64,000 bases of DNA from Acidobacteriota bacterium (GCA_003165465.1 PLUM01000053.1:1-64000), one strand, 5' to 3'; positions 42,779 through 51,875 are shown, counted from the stretch's first letter. Program-made: numbers and translations. Notes: generated by a model from the letters alone, not told the origin.

Positions 42779-42804
42779 GTAGCGCGGGCTTCCGCCCGCG
42801 CTAC
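42779..42804 (+). terminator. Perfect hairpin between convergent genes, family B derived
   Basis: GTAGCGCGGGC and GCCCGCGCTAC form an 11-bp perfect stem with a TTCC loop, followed by TTTTTATTTCATTTATTT on the + strand. This is a classical intrinsic terminator for the metallo-hydrolase gene and could also end the convergent DUF4340 operon. Confidence 0.85.
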
Positions 42805-42816
42805 TTTTTATTTCAT

Positions 42817-44154
42817 TTATTTCTTGGCGGGAGGAACTTCAGCCGGCTTCATTTCGCTAGCGGTCTTTCGCATATCCTCGATGGCTTTGGCATCTAATTC
42901 AAACAGGGCCGTCCCGTCCGCTCTCTTTGCGAGGTAGACAGCGCCGCTCTTTGCCATGTCCACTTTTTCGACGCGCTTGCCATCCTTCGAAGTCACAACG
43001 AGCGCCAGCTCCGGGCTCGCAAATCCGGATGCCGCAAATTTCGTGGCCGTCAGCGAGCGGATCGTTCGCAGGAATTCCTGAACGCTCAGCGCATCCATCT
43101 TTTTCCCGTCTTCCCACCAGTCCTCGCCGCTGCGCGTCAGGTAATATGCCTTTTGCCCATCGTGAAATTCGACTTTGTCGCCCGCGTCGTCCGCGAGATC
43201 GAACACTCTCTTCTCGCGAAACTCTTCCGCGTCCTTGTTGAGCGCATCGCCCAACTCGTTTGGCACCTTGTAGGCCCCGTCCATCGCGGTGGTTTTCGCG
43301 TAATAGCCGCCGCTGGTCTTGCGGATTTGCAGCTCTTGCGGACCATCCGCATCGGTCGCCTTCAGCGTCGCGATCGGCGCGCCCGAGGCATACAGCCCGG
43401 CGGCCTTCTTCTTATCCGCATCCGGCATCCCAGGGTCCATGGTTGCCGTGCGCAGCTTTTCGACAATCGTTTCCATCTTGGACGTATCTCCGCGCAGATT
43501 CGCGGGGCTGCGAACGGTCCACTTTCCGTCGTCCGAGCCGAACGTCAGATGCAATTTCGCGCCGCCGATTTCCACGCTCGCCAGCTTGTCGAAATCGATC
43601 GGCAGCAGGCGCTTGTCGCGCAGGTCCGTCAGGCCCTTCGCCAAATTCGCCTTTATATTCTTGGGAATCGAATACACTTTGGAATCGCCCGAAAGCATGG
43701 CGTACGCGGATTCGCCCGTGGGCGTCTCGTCGCCCAGCAGAACGGTTTGCGTCTTTCCATCTTTTCCGGTGGCGGAGACCTGGGCGTCGGGCTCGGCGAG
43801 GCCGAATTGCTTCAGATCGGCGGCCTTTTCGTCGATAAGCGCCGCGTTGTCCATGGGCGACAAATCGTACAGCATCGTCGAAACTACGCCCTCATCGGCG
43901 ATCAGGGATTGGGGGGAAGTAATTTTCCATTTCGTGGGACCGACCCGTCTGAGAACGATGTCATCGCCGCCCTTTTTCCTGACTTCCAGCTTGGAAATGT
44001 CGTCTTGATTCAGGGAAATGACCTTGACGCCCACCGGGTTTGATCCCAGTGCCGCGTTGTCGCTCGCAATCTTGCGGCGATTGGACCAATAAAGAGTTCC
44101 GGCAAGCGCCGCCAGGACAGCCGTCGCCACGATGAGTTGTCGCATGTGCTTCAT
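42817..44154 (-). CDS. DUF4340-domain protein
   Basis: A protein of 445 aa. One N-terminal transmembrane anchor (about 7-24) is followed by a large extracytoplasmic region. DUF4340-type repeats begin LEVRKKGGDDIVLRRVGPTKWKI, with later VEFHDGQKAYYLTRSGEDWWEDGKK. The C-terminus is Lys/Pro/Glu-rich. DUF4340 proteins are regularly encoded next to Gld-like ABC transporters and are thought to act with the GldG-like subunit. It is the last gene of the four-gene operon. Confidence 0.88.
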   Translation of the reverse strand: MKHMRQLIVATAVLAALAGTLYWSNRRKIASDNAALGSNPVGVKVISLNQDDISKLEVRKKGGDDIVLRRVGPTKWKITSPQSLIADEGVVSTMLYDLSPMDNAALIDEKAADLKQFGLAEPDAQVSATGKDGKTQTVLLGDETPTGESAYAMLSGDSKVYSIPKNIKANLAKGLTDLRDKRLLPIDFDKLASVEIGGAKLHLTFGSDDGKWTVRSPANLRGDTSKMETIVEKLRTATMDPGMPDADKKKAAGLYASGAPIATLKATDADGPQELQIRKTSGGYYAKTTAMDGAYKVPNELGDALNKDAEEFREKRVFDLADDAGDKVEFHDGQKAYYLTRSGEDWWEDGKKMDALSVQEFLRTIRSLTATKFAASGFASPELALVVTSKDGKRVEKVDMAKSGAVYLAKRADGTALFELDAKAIEDMRKTASEMKPAEVPPAKK

Positions 44155-44193
44155 ATGTTTGTCTCGCGGTACATTACGAATTCGAAGCCGCCG

Positions 44194-45567
44194 CTATCGC
44201 CTCCGCCACCACACGGAGAGACCTGCCAGCAAGATCGCTCCCGGAAAGAGGAACTGGCTGCTGAAGCGGACCCAGTTAAATTGCGCGGCGGTCATGTTGA
44301 CCTTGCGATTTTCCTGCGGTTTCGGCCGAATCGAAATCAGGTCTTCGTCCGAGGAAAGCCAATTCATCGCGTTCAGCGCGAGGTCGCCATTTCCGTTGAA
44401 CGAGATAAAAGAGTTCGCAACCCACGAGGAACTGCCAACGACCACGAATCGTCCCTGCGAATTCTCCTTGCCGGTTTTGTACGTGCCGGCGGCGGCGATT
44501 GTCAGCGGGCCCGTTTTGTTGCTCGGATCCTTCGGGTTCACGTTGGGCGTATCCAGTTTGTTTGTCGCCAGACTGGAAGGGGACGACTCAAACAATTTTT
44601 GAACGTCCGTCTTGTCCGTGCTCTTGATCGTCAGCGAGCGGGTCAGCGGAAATCCCGTGGCCGTGCCCTTCATTTCGTTCACGATCGGATGCGGATCGTA
44701 GCTGGAGACCAGCGCGATCGTCGGACCAACTCCCAATAACTGGCCCACGGGACTCAAGTCCAGGAGTAGATTTTTTTCCGCGCTGACGCCCCAGCCCTGC
44801 AGAACGCCGTTCAGCGCGTCGTTATCCGCCGTGGGACGCCCAATCTTCAACGGCGGGTCCAGCAGGAACATGGCGCGCCCGCCGCCCTCCACATATTTCT
44901 TGAGCGCATCGACTTCCGATTGCTGGTAGTCGCTCTTGGGGCCGCCGACGACGACCACCGTGCAGTTCGCGGAAACCTCCGGCTTTTCGAGCAGGTTGAT
45001 GGACTGGGTCGTATATTCGTCCTTGCCCAGGAGCTCCTTGAATTTCGCAAAGCCAGGGCGGTCGTTGTCGTCAATCTGCCGTTCGCCGCTTCCCGTGGTA
45101 AAGCATACGGTGCGTGTGCTGCTCTTCAGATCCCGGATAATCGCGCCCGTTACGGCTTCTTCCGTCATGCTCTTGGCTTCGTCTTTTTTCGCGCCAATCT
45201 GCACGATCGTCGTGCCGTACTTGGCGATGCCCGCGGCGCGCGCCAAGTTGGGATTTTTATCGGGATCGACGAAATCGAGATGGACCCGGGGCGAAAGCGT
45301 CGTATACCGGTCCAGCAAATCCTTGGCGCCCTGGAAGCCGCTGGTCTTGTCGAAATATGTGATCGATACGGGCTGCGTCACGCCCTTCACGATCTTGGCC
45401 GTCTGGTCGGAAAGGCTGTACCGTTTGTTCGACGTCGAGTCGTAGGACTTGTTGTAACGGTTGGCAAGAACGTTGGCCACCGTAGCGATGCACAGGATTA
45501 CGAGCACATAGAGCGTCACGTAGGCCGCGTACTTGGTTTGTCGTGCTTCGATCCAGTTACGATTCAC
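44194..45567 (-). CDS. GldG-like ABC transport system substrate-binding/auxiliary protein
   Basis: A protein of 457 aa, GTG start at 45567, with GGAGG upstream. It has N-terminal (about 15-36) and C-terminal (about 432-452) membrane helices with a large periplasmic region between. The domain around 50-310 (RYSLSDQTAKIVKGVTQPVSITYF, then TVVVVGGPKSDYQQSEVDALKKYVEGGGRAMFLLDP) is the pattern of GldG/IFT52-like proteins. The GTG abuts the permease stop directly. The cargo is unknown. Confidence 0.88.
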   Translation of the reverse strand: MNRNWIEARQTKYAAYVTLYVLVILCIATVANVLANRYNKSYDSTSNKRYSLSDQTAKIVKGVTQPVSITYFDKTSGFQGAKDLLDRYTTLSPRVHLDFVDPDKNPNLARAAGIAKYGTTIVQIGAKKDEAKSMTEEAVTGAIIRDLKSSTRTVCFTTGSGERQIDDNDRPGFAKFKELLGKDEYTTQSINLLEKPEVSANCTVVVVGGPKSDYQQSEVDALKKYVEGGGRAMFLLDPPLKIGRPTADNDALNGVLQGWGVSAEKNLLLDLSPVGQLLGVGPTIALVSSYDPHPIVNEMKGTATGFPLTRSLTIKSTDKTDVQKLFESSPSSLATNKLDTPNVNPKDPSNKTGPLTIAAAGTYKTGKENSQGRFVVVGSSSWVANSFISFNGNGDLALNAMNWLSSDEDLISIRPKPQENRKVNMTAAQFNWVRFSSQFLFPGAILLAGLSVWWRRR

Positions 45568-46335
45568 TTACGACCTCCACCGCATGGATTCCATCGAACG
45601 CGCCGTAAAAAACAATCCCAGGAAAATAACCGTCAGATCGAAAATGACGTCTTTCGAATCGAGCACCCCTTTGGCGAACGATTCAAAGTGCGTAATCACG
45701 CACATGTAGGCCAGCACCTGCGCCCATAGGGAGCTTTCATACTGGCTGACCCAGCCCAGCACCCACAGCATCAGGCAAACGCCGAACGTCACGGCGCCGG
45801 CGATGATCTGGTTTCGCGTCAGCGTCGAAATAAACGTTCCAATCGCGATCAACCCGCCCGCCTGCAACAGCAGTCCCAGGTATCCGACAACCAGCGGCTT
45901 CCAATCGGGATTGCCGTACCGGAACAGAAACAACAGATCGATCACCGTCGAGAGCAGCATCAGCGCGTACATGATCAGCGCGGCAAGCCACTTTCCGATA
46001 ATCACCTGCAAATCGGTAATGGGCGATGTGGTGAGCAGCTCGATCGTGCCGCTGCGCTTCTCCTCCGCAAACAGGCGCATGGTGATCAAGGGAATGAAAA
46101 ACAGCCCGATCACATTGATGTTCGCGAGGAGCGGCCGCACAACCTGCTCGCCAACGTTCATCGCGAATTGCTCGCCTTCCATGGTGGCTTCCATGGCCAG
46201 GTTCACGAAATAGCCGAGGGAATTCCAAAAAAAGAAACCGAAAATCAGCGCGAACATCACCAGCAAAATGTAGGCGACCGGAGACACGAAATAGCTGCGC
46301 AGCTCCTTGCGGCAAATAATCCAGATGTTTCTCAT
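45568..46335 (-). CDS. GldF-like ABC-2 permease
   Basis: A protein of 255 aa with six predicted membrane spans. It begins MRNIWIICRKELRSYFVSPVAYI, typical of ABC-2/GldF permeases, and has the EEKRSGTIELLTTSPITD motif (about 90-107) of the coupling region. Its ATG overlaps the ATPase stop by 4 bp (ATGA). Confidence 0.92.
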   Translation of the reverse strand: MRNIWIICRKELRSYFVSPVAYILLVMFALIFGFFFWNSLGYFVNLAMEATMEGEQFAMNVGEQVVRPLLANINVIGLFFIPLITMRLFAEEKRSGTIELLTTSPITDLQVIIGKWLAALIMYALMLLSTVIDLLFLFRYGNPDWKPLVVGYLGLLLQAGGLIAIGTFISTLTRNQIIAGAVTFGVCLMLWVLGWVSQYESSLWAQVLAYMCVITHFESFAKGVLDSKDVIFDLTVIFLGLFFTARSMESMRWRS

Positions 46336-47324
46336 TGATTCCCTCCCCCTGCTGCCACGGCTTCTATTTCCGCGTGCGCTTCCGATCCCGTCAGTTGGAG
46401 GAAGATTTCTTCCAGGCTCAGCGCGGTGGGCCGAAGCTCGTTCAAATCCCAGCCCGATTCGACCACGGCGCGAGCCACGTCGCCCCGCACGGCGCGGCCC
46501 TTGGCGGCCTCGACTTCAAAAATGACGCGCTTCTGGCCGTCCGCCTTGGCCAACACGCGGCTCACTCCGGCGATCTGCTCGAGCTTGCGTTGAACGGCCG
46601 AGGCATCCAGGCTTCCGCCGCGGCCCGCCACTTCGACCAGCACGGATTCTCCCGAACTTGCGCGCTGCTGGAGATTGCTCACCGAATCGGTCGCCACGAT
46701 CTTGCCCCTATTGATGATGATTACTCGCTCGCACGTCTGGCTGACTTCCGGAAGGATGTGCGTGCTCAGAATAATCGTGTGATCGCCCGCGAGGCTCTTG
46801 ATCAGGTCGCGCGTCTCGTTGATCTGCTTGGGATCGAGGCCGGCGGTTGGCTCGTCGAGAATCAACACATCGGGATTGTGGATGATGGCCTGCGCGAGAC
46901 CCACGCGCTGCCGGTAGCCTTTCGATAGTTTGCCGATAATTTTGTTTCGCACGTCCGCAACCGCGCAGCGCTCGCAGGCGTAGTCGACGCGGGAGCGCAA
47001 GTTCGCCCCAGACAACCCCTTGATCTGGCCGACGAACGACAGGTACTCGCCGATTCGCATCTCGGGATAAACTGGCGGCGTCTCGGGAAGGTAGCCGATG
47101 CGCTTCTTCACTTCGAGCGGCTGTTCGAGGATGTCGAACCCGGCCACCGTGGCCGTGCCGCCCGTTGGCGTCAGAAAACAGGTGAGCATGCGCATGGTCG
47201 TCGTTTTTCCAGCGCCGTTCGGCCCGAGGAAGCCGACAATCTGGCCGCGCTGAACTTCAAACGAGATATGGTCCACCGCCGTCGTGCGTGCATACCTTTT
47301 CGTAAGTCCGTTGACTGTGATCAT
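46332..47324 (-). CDS. GldA-like ABC transporter ATP-binding protein
   Basis: A protein of 330 aa. Walker A is GPNGAGKTTTMRM (about 35-47), signature LSKGYRQRVGLAQAI (about 134), Walker B VLILDEPTAGLD (about 155). The C-terminal 100 residues form the extra domain of NatA/GldA-type proteins. It heads the operon gldA-gldF-gldG-DUF4340. In Bacteroidota GldA/F/G are linked to gliding; here they more likely serve export or envelope functions. Confidence 0.93.
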   Translation of the reverse strand: MITVNGLTKRYARTTAVDHISFEVQRGQIVGFLGPNGAGKTTTMRMLTCFLTPTGGTATVAGFDILEQPLEVKKRIGYLPETPPVYPEMRIGEYLSFVGQIKGLSGANLRSRVDYACERCAVADVRNKIIGKLSKGYRQRVGLAQAIIHNPDVLILDEPTAGLDPKQINETRDLIKSLAGDHTIILSTHILPEVSQTCERVIIINRGKIVATDSVSNLQQRASSGESVLVEVAGRGGSLDASAVQRKLEQIAGVSRVLAKADGQKRVIFEVEAAKGRAVRGDVARAVVESGWDLNELRPTALSLEEIFLQLTGSEAHAEIEAVAAGGGNQ

Positions 47325-47724
47325 AGGGATTCTCTTTGAGACAGACGCATACGAAACAAAAAAGTTTTCACCGCAGCAGATTTACATTGCGAGGCTTCAT
47401 CTTAAGAATCTTGCCACCCTCATGTCAATCCTCAACATTAGGGAGCGGAGGAATAGTGTATGGCAGGGGAGCAACGTTTGCCTGCTTGCCCGCATCATCC
47501 GCTGGCTGGAATGGAGCCTTTCTTGCTCCTCTCCCGCCGTTTGCACTAAGGCGGTTCCCTGAATCGTCCACGACACAGGCGCAGAACCGGGCGCGCACAT
47601 CGGCCCGCATCCGCACCCATGCAATTAATTCACAAATCAGCTACATATAGATAAATGAAACTTTAATTTCCGGCAAACGTCTTTCTATTGTGGACAAGCG
47701 AAGCAACGATTCGAGGTGATTGCC
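47325..47724. other. Intergenic region between divergent operons
   Basis: 400 bp between the gldA start (minus) and the exported protein gene (plus). It must hold both promoters. An AT-rich stretch near 47630-47695 (CTACATATAGATAAATG) is a candidate promoter region for the plus-strand gene, and GAGGTGAT at 47713-47720 is its ribosome site. Short open frames occur on both strands, but none has a recognisable product. I see no palindromic element here. Confidence 0.6.
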
Positions 47725-48873
47725 ATGCGAAGGCTCGCACCAGCAATCTTTTTCACCGCCCTGGCCTGCGCCGCTCAAACGGCCCCTCCGCGGCCCAGCA
47801 GCGACACCGCGAAATCGAAGATTGTAATTCCCCCGGGGACCACGATTTTACTGGCGCTGACGCGCCCCGTGCGGACCAAGACCGCGAAGGAGAGGGACAG
47901 CGTTTATGCGGAAACCGTTTTCCCTGTGGCGGTGAACGATCAAACTGCGATTCCTCCGGGGACCTATGTCGAGGGCCAGATCGACACTCTGACGCGGCCC
48001 GGCCGGCCGTCACCCGACGCCCATTTTCAGATTCACTTCACGAAGCTCATCTTCTCGGATGGTTATGTTGTCCAATTCCCCGCCTTCCCGAGCCTGGAAA
48101 CCGCGCCGCAGCCCACTCAAACAATTTCCGCCGCAACGGAAAAACTCACCCCACGCGCCCAGGATGTGATCGCGGCGGTCGCCAACACGTACGTGGAAGT
48201 CAGCTCCAGGAGCGACGTTCTTCTCGACAACGGTTCGCGGATCGAGATGATTCTCCAAATTCCTCTCCGATTAAACGCAGACGATGTCGCGGACGCCGTG
48301 CGCCGGTCCAACCATGCGCCGCTGCCGCAATTCAAGTCCGCGACCCAATGCCAGCCAACTCCCGGCACGCCTGGCACTTCCGGGACTTCCGACACCGTCA
48401 TACCAGGCACGTCGGGTACACCGGATATCGTCATTCCAGGAGCGCCAGGCACACCGGATACCGTCATTCCAGGAACACCAGCCACACCAGACACGGTGAT
48501 ACCCGGCATGTCCGGAACATCAGGCACACCGGGCACAGTGTGTCCCGGTCCTCCCGTTGTGGCATCCGACCCGAAGGCTCAGAAATACAAGGAATCGTTC
48601 CAGATGGCCACTCCATTCCAGGTTTCCGGAAAACCGCTGCCTGCCGGAACCTATCAGGTAACTTGGCAAGGATTGGGTCCATCGGTCTTGGTCGACATAT
48701 TTCAGAACGGAAAAGTTTTAATCAGCGCGCAAGCCTCGGTCGTCCTGTTGAGCGTGAAATCACCCGCTGACACACCGGGCACTCGCGCCAATCCCGACGG
48801 CCCGGTTTCCTTGCAGTCGCTCAGGTTCGCGGGCCAGACGTTCGCGCTCTACTTTGCCAAGGGTACGGCCTGA
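47725..48873 (+). CDS. Exported TrbI-like-fold protein with collagen-like tandem repeats
   Basis: A protein of 382 aa. A signal peptide lies at 1-18. Residues about 30-200 match the TrbI-like pattern (VIPPGTTILLALTRPVRTKTAKERDSVYAET, PPGTYVEGQIDTLTRP). At about 222-265 lie four copies of an 11-aa unit PDTVIPGTxGT, flanked by Gly/Thr/Pro. After that, a C-terminal domain (about 285-382) has FQVSGKPLPAGTYQVTWQGLG, a beta-sandwich-like pattern. The start has GAGGTGAT about 5 bp upstream. It resembles the next gene in its N-terminal part. It is probably surface-located; the function is unknown. Confidence 0.75.
   Translation: MRRLAPAIFFTALACAAQTAPPRPSSDTAKSKIVIPPGTTILLALTRPVRTKTAKERDSVYAETVFPVAVNDQTAIPPGTYVEGQIDTLTRPGRPSPDAHFQIHFTKLIFSDGYVVQFPAFPSLETAPQPTQTISAATEKLTPRAQDVIAAVANTYVEVSSRSDVLLDNGSRIEMILQIPLRLNADDVADAVRRSNHAPLPQFKSATQCQPTPGTPGTSGTSDTVIPGTSGTPDIVIPGAPGTPDTVIPGTPATPDTVIPGMSGTSGTPGTVCPGPPVVASDPKAQKYKESFQMATPFQVSGKPLPAGTYQVTWQGLGPSVLVDIFQNGKVLISAQASVVLLSVKSPADTPGTRANPDGPVSLQSLRFAGQTFALYFAKGTA
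48388..48519 (+). repeat. Four 33-bp tandem units within the coding sequence
   Basis: Units at 48388, 48421, 48454 and 48487, each coding for 11 residues of the form PDTVIPGxxGT (first unit SDTVIPGTSGT). Units 2 and 3 are nearly identical in DNA, so the copy number could change by slippage without breaking the frame. Confidence 0.92.
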
Positions 48874-48964
48874 ATCATTTCAAGGAACATCGAACCGGCG
48901 CGGATCGCGTCTTTCGGAATATACGGAATATGGCGGCTTCACTTCAGCAAAATGGAGAGACACA

Positions 48965-49702
48965 ATGACGAAAAGACTTTTTCTTGTTGCGCTCCTGATT
49001 GCCTCGACATGCACGGCACAAGAACCGGCGCCAAACCCGCAACAATCGATCCCCTCTGCCCAGACTGCCGCACCAGCCGATAGCCTGAATCAGATGATCG
49101 TTATTCCGGCAGGAACTCGAATTCCGCTGACGCTCTCCAGCCCCATCGCGGCTAAATCCGCGCAGCCCGGATACACGGTGCGCGCAGCAACTGCATTTCC
49201 AGTGACCGTGGGCACGCAGATGGCGATTCCCGTGGGCTCCTACGTGGAAGGCGTGATCGACAAAGTGACGAAAGGAGGCCACTCGGGCAGTACCTTGCAG
49301 ATACGCTTCACGCGCCTCATCTTCTCCAATGGCTATAGCGTGCGCATTGACGGCGCCAATCTGCAGGCCAGAACCGGCAGGCCGGAGCCGAATTCTCCGG
49401 AGACGGCCCCATACTCGATGTCGGGCTTCGGCATGGGCGAACCACGCTTTCTGCTCGCCGCGCTGCAAGCGCCGAATCTCCCCACTCTGCCACACGTCGG
49501 ACCGCCTGTTGCACTTGTAGTGGGGCTGGCGGTTGGTATACCGGTAATCGTGATCATTGGCGTCATTTTTTTCGGCCACCATCATGGAGTCAGTGGCGTG
49601 CTTTATGACACCGGATGGCAATTCGATATGGTCCTGAACAGCCCGGTCTCCATCGATGCGGCGAGCATTGCCACCGCAATTGCTCCGTCAAACGCGCAGT
49701 AA
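48965..49702 (+). CDS. Exported TrbI-like-fold protein
   Basis: A protein of 245 aa. The start at ATG 48965 lies just downstream of GGAGAGACAC. A signal peptide lies at 1-18 (ending TCTAQ). The domain at about 40-130 has VIPAGTRIPLTLSSPIAAKSAQPGYTV and IPVGSYVEGVIDKVTKGG, closely parallel to the previous gene. A single hydrophobic stretch (ALVVGLAVGIPVIVIIGVIFFG) near 185-206 is followed by HHHG. The C-terminus is FDMVLNSPVSIDAASI. It lies 91 bp after its paralogue and likely arose by duplication. Confidence 0.75.
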   Translation: MTKRLFLVALLIASTCTAQEPAPNPQQSIPSAQTAAPADSLNQMIVIPAGTRIPLTLSSPIAAKSAQPGYTVRAATAFPVTVGTQMAIPVGSYVEGVIDKVTKGGHSGSTLQIRFTRLIFSNGYSVRIDGANLQARTGRPEPNSPETAPYSMSGFGMGEPRFLLAALQAPNLPTLPHVGPPVALVVGLAVGIPVIVIIGVIFFGHHHGVSGVLYDTGWQFDMVLNSPVSIDAASIATAIAPSNAQ

Positions 49703-50087
49703 TGCACGATTGCGCCGGGCGGGTTTCAAGGTTGGCTCCACTTAGGCCCGTGAGGTGAGGTTTCCGACTACCTGGCAGCTTTTGTAACCGATCAGATGTG
49801 GAACGTCAAGGTGGGAACAGCAGCGGCGGACAATACATTCTGATAATCAGATAATTAAGGACTGACCGACGGGCAGATCTCGTTCGGGGATAACTTCCGA
49901 GTAGACGATTCGCCCGTAATGTGGCAAACGCATACGGAAATTCTATACAAGATCTTGTGCTAATATCAAAGCGCGGACCGACCCCGGCAGCATCCTAAAA
50001 ACAGATTTTGACATTTGGTCCGCATCATTTTACTGATGGATTGGCAGTTGGGCTCAGATTGCAAAGTTTGCAAATTGGAATGTTCCT
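49703..50087. other. Intergenic region with no recognised feature
   Basis: 385 bp between two plus-strand genes. The middle is AT-richer (CTGATAATCAGATAATTAAGG near 49840) than the surrounding sequence. I see no palindrome of the GTAGC type, no tRNA and no credible coding frame. It may hold the promoter of the PilZ-like gene. Confidence 0.55.
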
Positions 50088-50795
50088 ATGCCCCATGAAA
50101 AACAATCTTCTGAGCCGCAAGTCGCCGCGGAGGGGCGACGAAGAAGCTGGCGTGGTCCCGTGGTCGTTCCCATAACAGTCCGGTGGGAAGAGCCGGGCGG
50201 CAAAGCCATGAAAGCGGAAGCGCAAGCCAAGGAGGTCAACATCCACGGAGGGCTGCTCCAGTTCTTCGACCCCAAAGAGTTTCCAGTCGTCGGCGCCGAA
50301 ATGATATTGACGAATTTGCTTTCCGGCGCGGAGGCTCGGGCGCGCACCGCGGCGATCCGCCGATCCAAAGACGGTGCCGTGCTTGGAGTAGCCGTCGAAC
50401 TGCTTGTCCCGAGTGAGGCTTTCTGGGGCTTGACATTCCGCATGAGAAAAACGACTGTAGAATTACAGAGACTAGACCAAGAGATGAGGTCCGGAAATAT
50501 TGACCCGCGTGTTTTACACGAGTTCCGCGACTCTGTGGACTATGTTCGCACAACTGCATGGGCTGTTCAGGAATGGCAGGAGCGTCAAGCGCAACACCAC
50601 GACACTGCCACGGTCCTTCCGTTACTCGTCATGGAGCGCGTTCGCCGAGCCACTCAACTGTGCGCTGCAATCGTCAAGGATCTTAAGGAAAGCGAAATCA
50701 CTTCTGAGACGGCAGGGGCCAAACAATTGCTCCGGGTCACAGAGCAACTATCCCGGGACTTGGCGGAGCTGTTTGTTCCGGGCCCTGACAATTAA
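50088..50795 (+). CDS. PilZ-like domain protein with helical C-terminal domain
   Basis: A protein of 235 aa. At about 18-110 lies a PilZ-like barrel: arginines in RRRSWRGPVVVP, then EVNIHGGLL in place of the usual (D/N)xSxxG motif, so c-di-GMP binding is uncertain. From about 125 to 230 the protein is helical (RLDQEMRSGNIDPRVLHEFRD, VDYVRTTAWAVQEWQERQ). It has no signal peptide. This is a known combination of domains in acidobacteria by my recollection, without assigned function. Confidence 0.65.
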   Translation: MPHEKQSSEPQVAAEGRRRSWRGPVVVPITVRWEEPGGKAMKAEAQAKEVNIHGGLLQFFDPKEFPVVGAEMILTNLLSGAEARARTAAIRRSKDGAVLGVAVELLVPSEAFWGLTFRMRKTTVELQRLDQEMRSGNIDPRVLHEFRDSVDYVRTTAWAVQEWQERQAQHHDTATVLPLLVMERVRRATQLCAAIVKDLKESEITSETAGAKQLLRVTEQLSRDLAELFVPGPDN

Positions 50796-51198
50796 AATAA
50801 AACGCAGCTGTCCCGTTTGACACCGCCCAATCAGTTAATTCTTCTCGGGATCTATCTACGCGCCTGAGAGCAACAAGATGGATCTCACCTCTGCACCCGG
50901 ACTTCACTCACTGCCTCGGCTCATGCCGAAGGCGCGCCCAATCATATGCAGCGAATGTCCGGCCTTCCAGCGGCTCCACATGTCGGTTCGCTGCGGCGCC
51001 GACAGCCTTCCCTGAAGTGAATCCCTTCTGATGGCAATCTTGGCTCAGGCACTAACTACATTCTAGTAAAACACGCGCTCCGAGACGCAGGATTGGTGCT
51101 GGCAGGGATTCTCGAAATGTAGCCCCCAGTATCGGAGGCATGAGTTCTAATCCGCCTAAAGTTTTTTTCAAGTGATCGAATGCAAAGCACGGAAAAAA
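50796..51198. other. Intergenic region before tRNA-Arg
   Basis: 403 bp. A small plus-strand frame of 45 codons (50878-51015) has three cysteines but no recognised family and is not accepted as a gene. A run GTTTTTTTC at about 51162 follows. No palindromic element is seen. The base composition is lower in G+C than in the coding regions around it. Confidence 0.5.
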
Positions 51199-51275
51199 TG
51201 GCGCGCCCGGAGGGAATCGAACCCCCGACATTCTGCTTAGAAGGCAGATGCTCTATCCGACTGAGCTACGGGCGC
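51199..51275 (-). tRNA. tRNA-Arg (anticodon TCT)
   Basis: 77 nt on the minus strand, with encoded CCA. The acceptor GCGCCCG pairs with CGGGCGC. The anticodon stem TCTGC/GCAGA encloses CTTCTAA, giving anticodon TCT. The T arm GGGGGTTCGATTCCCTC is standard. Confidence 0.97.
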
Positions 51276-51373
51276 GCGGTGAGCTACTCGAATCCTATCA
51301 TTGTGCCGGACATCTTGTGAAGAAATGAGAAATTGCAGGTGAGCAGCCGATTATCCCCCGGCAGGATGGACGC

Positions 51374-51506
51374 GTTGCGGAAAAAGTCCCCAATTCTGTC
51401 ATTCCGAGCGAAGCGAGGAATCTCTCTTCGATTTATACCCAGGAAAAGAAGGAGAGATTCCTCGCTTCGCTCGGAATGACAAAAGGTTAGGAGACATTTC
51501 CGCAAC
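51374..51506. repeat. Family E MITE-like element, copy 1
   Basis: 133 bp bounded by GTTGCGGAAAAAGTC and, at the right end, a diverged GACATTTCCGCAAC. The inner arms are TGTCATTCCGAGCGAAGCGA continuing GGAATCTCTC, and their complement. It lies 12 bp beyond the ComEA-like stop, between that gene and tRNA-Arg. Confidence 0.93.
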
Positions 51507-51518
51507 TTGTGGAGCGCG

Positions 51519-51875
51519 CTACTGGGCGGGCGCTTTCTTGGGTGGTTGGCTGCTTTTCGGCGCGGCAGGCGACGGAGAGGGCGGCGCGGAAACTGTGACG
51601 TACGGGCGCAAGGCGTCGAGTCTTCTTTGGCTGATACCGCGAATGACTAGCAAATCTTCGACGCGGTGAAAACGGCCGCTCTTCTGCCGCATCTCGATAA
51701 TTCTTTGCGCCGTGACCCGGCCGACGCCGGGCAATTCCTGCAATTCTTTTGCGTTCGCGACATTCAGATCGACGGGTTTCGCGGGAGGATGTTTCCCGGC
51801 CTGCGCGGCTACTCCAAAAACGAGCAGCGCAAGGCTGAAAAGCAGCGCGCCGGTCATCGGACGTTTCGTTCGCAT
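51519..51875 (-). CDS. ComEA-like exported helix-hairpin-helix protein
   Basis: A protein of 118 aa. A signal peptide lies at 1-26. The DNA-binding double helix-hairpin-helix follows at about 35-95: VDLNVANAKELQELPGVGRVTAQRIIEMRQ and VEDLLVIRGISQRRLDALRPYV. The tail is Pro/Ser/Lys-rich. ComEA proteins bind incoming DNA during transformation, and short forms like this are widespread. No comEC is adjacent. The TAG stop lies in GTAGCGCGC. Confidence 0.88.
   Translation of the reverse strand: MRTKRPMTGALLFSLALLVFGVAAQAGKHPPAKPVDLNVANAKELQELPGVGRVTAQRIIEMRQKSGRFHRVEDLLVIRGISQRRLDALRPYVTVSAPPSPSPAAPKSSQPPKKAPAQ

Noticed and set aside
47397-47624. Short minus-strand frame rich in Cys and Gly at its start, in the gldA upstream gap
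   Set aside because: No ribosome site, no recognisable family, and it lies where promoters are expected.
50878-51015. A 45-codon frame with CSEC and a third cysteine
   Set aside because: There is a weak GAGAG ribosome-like site but no family resemblance and no context. It could be a small protein but cannot be supported from this sequence alone.
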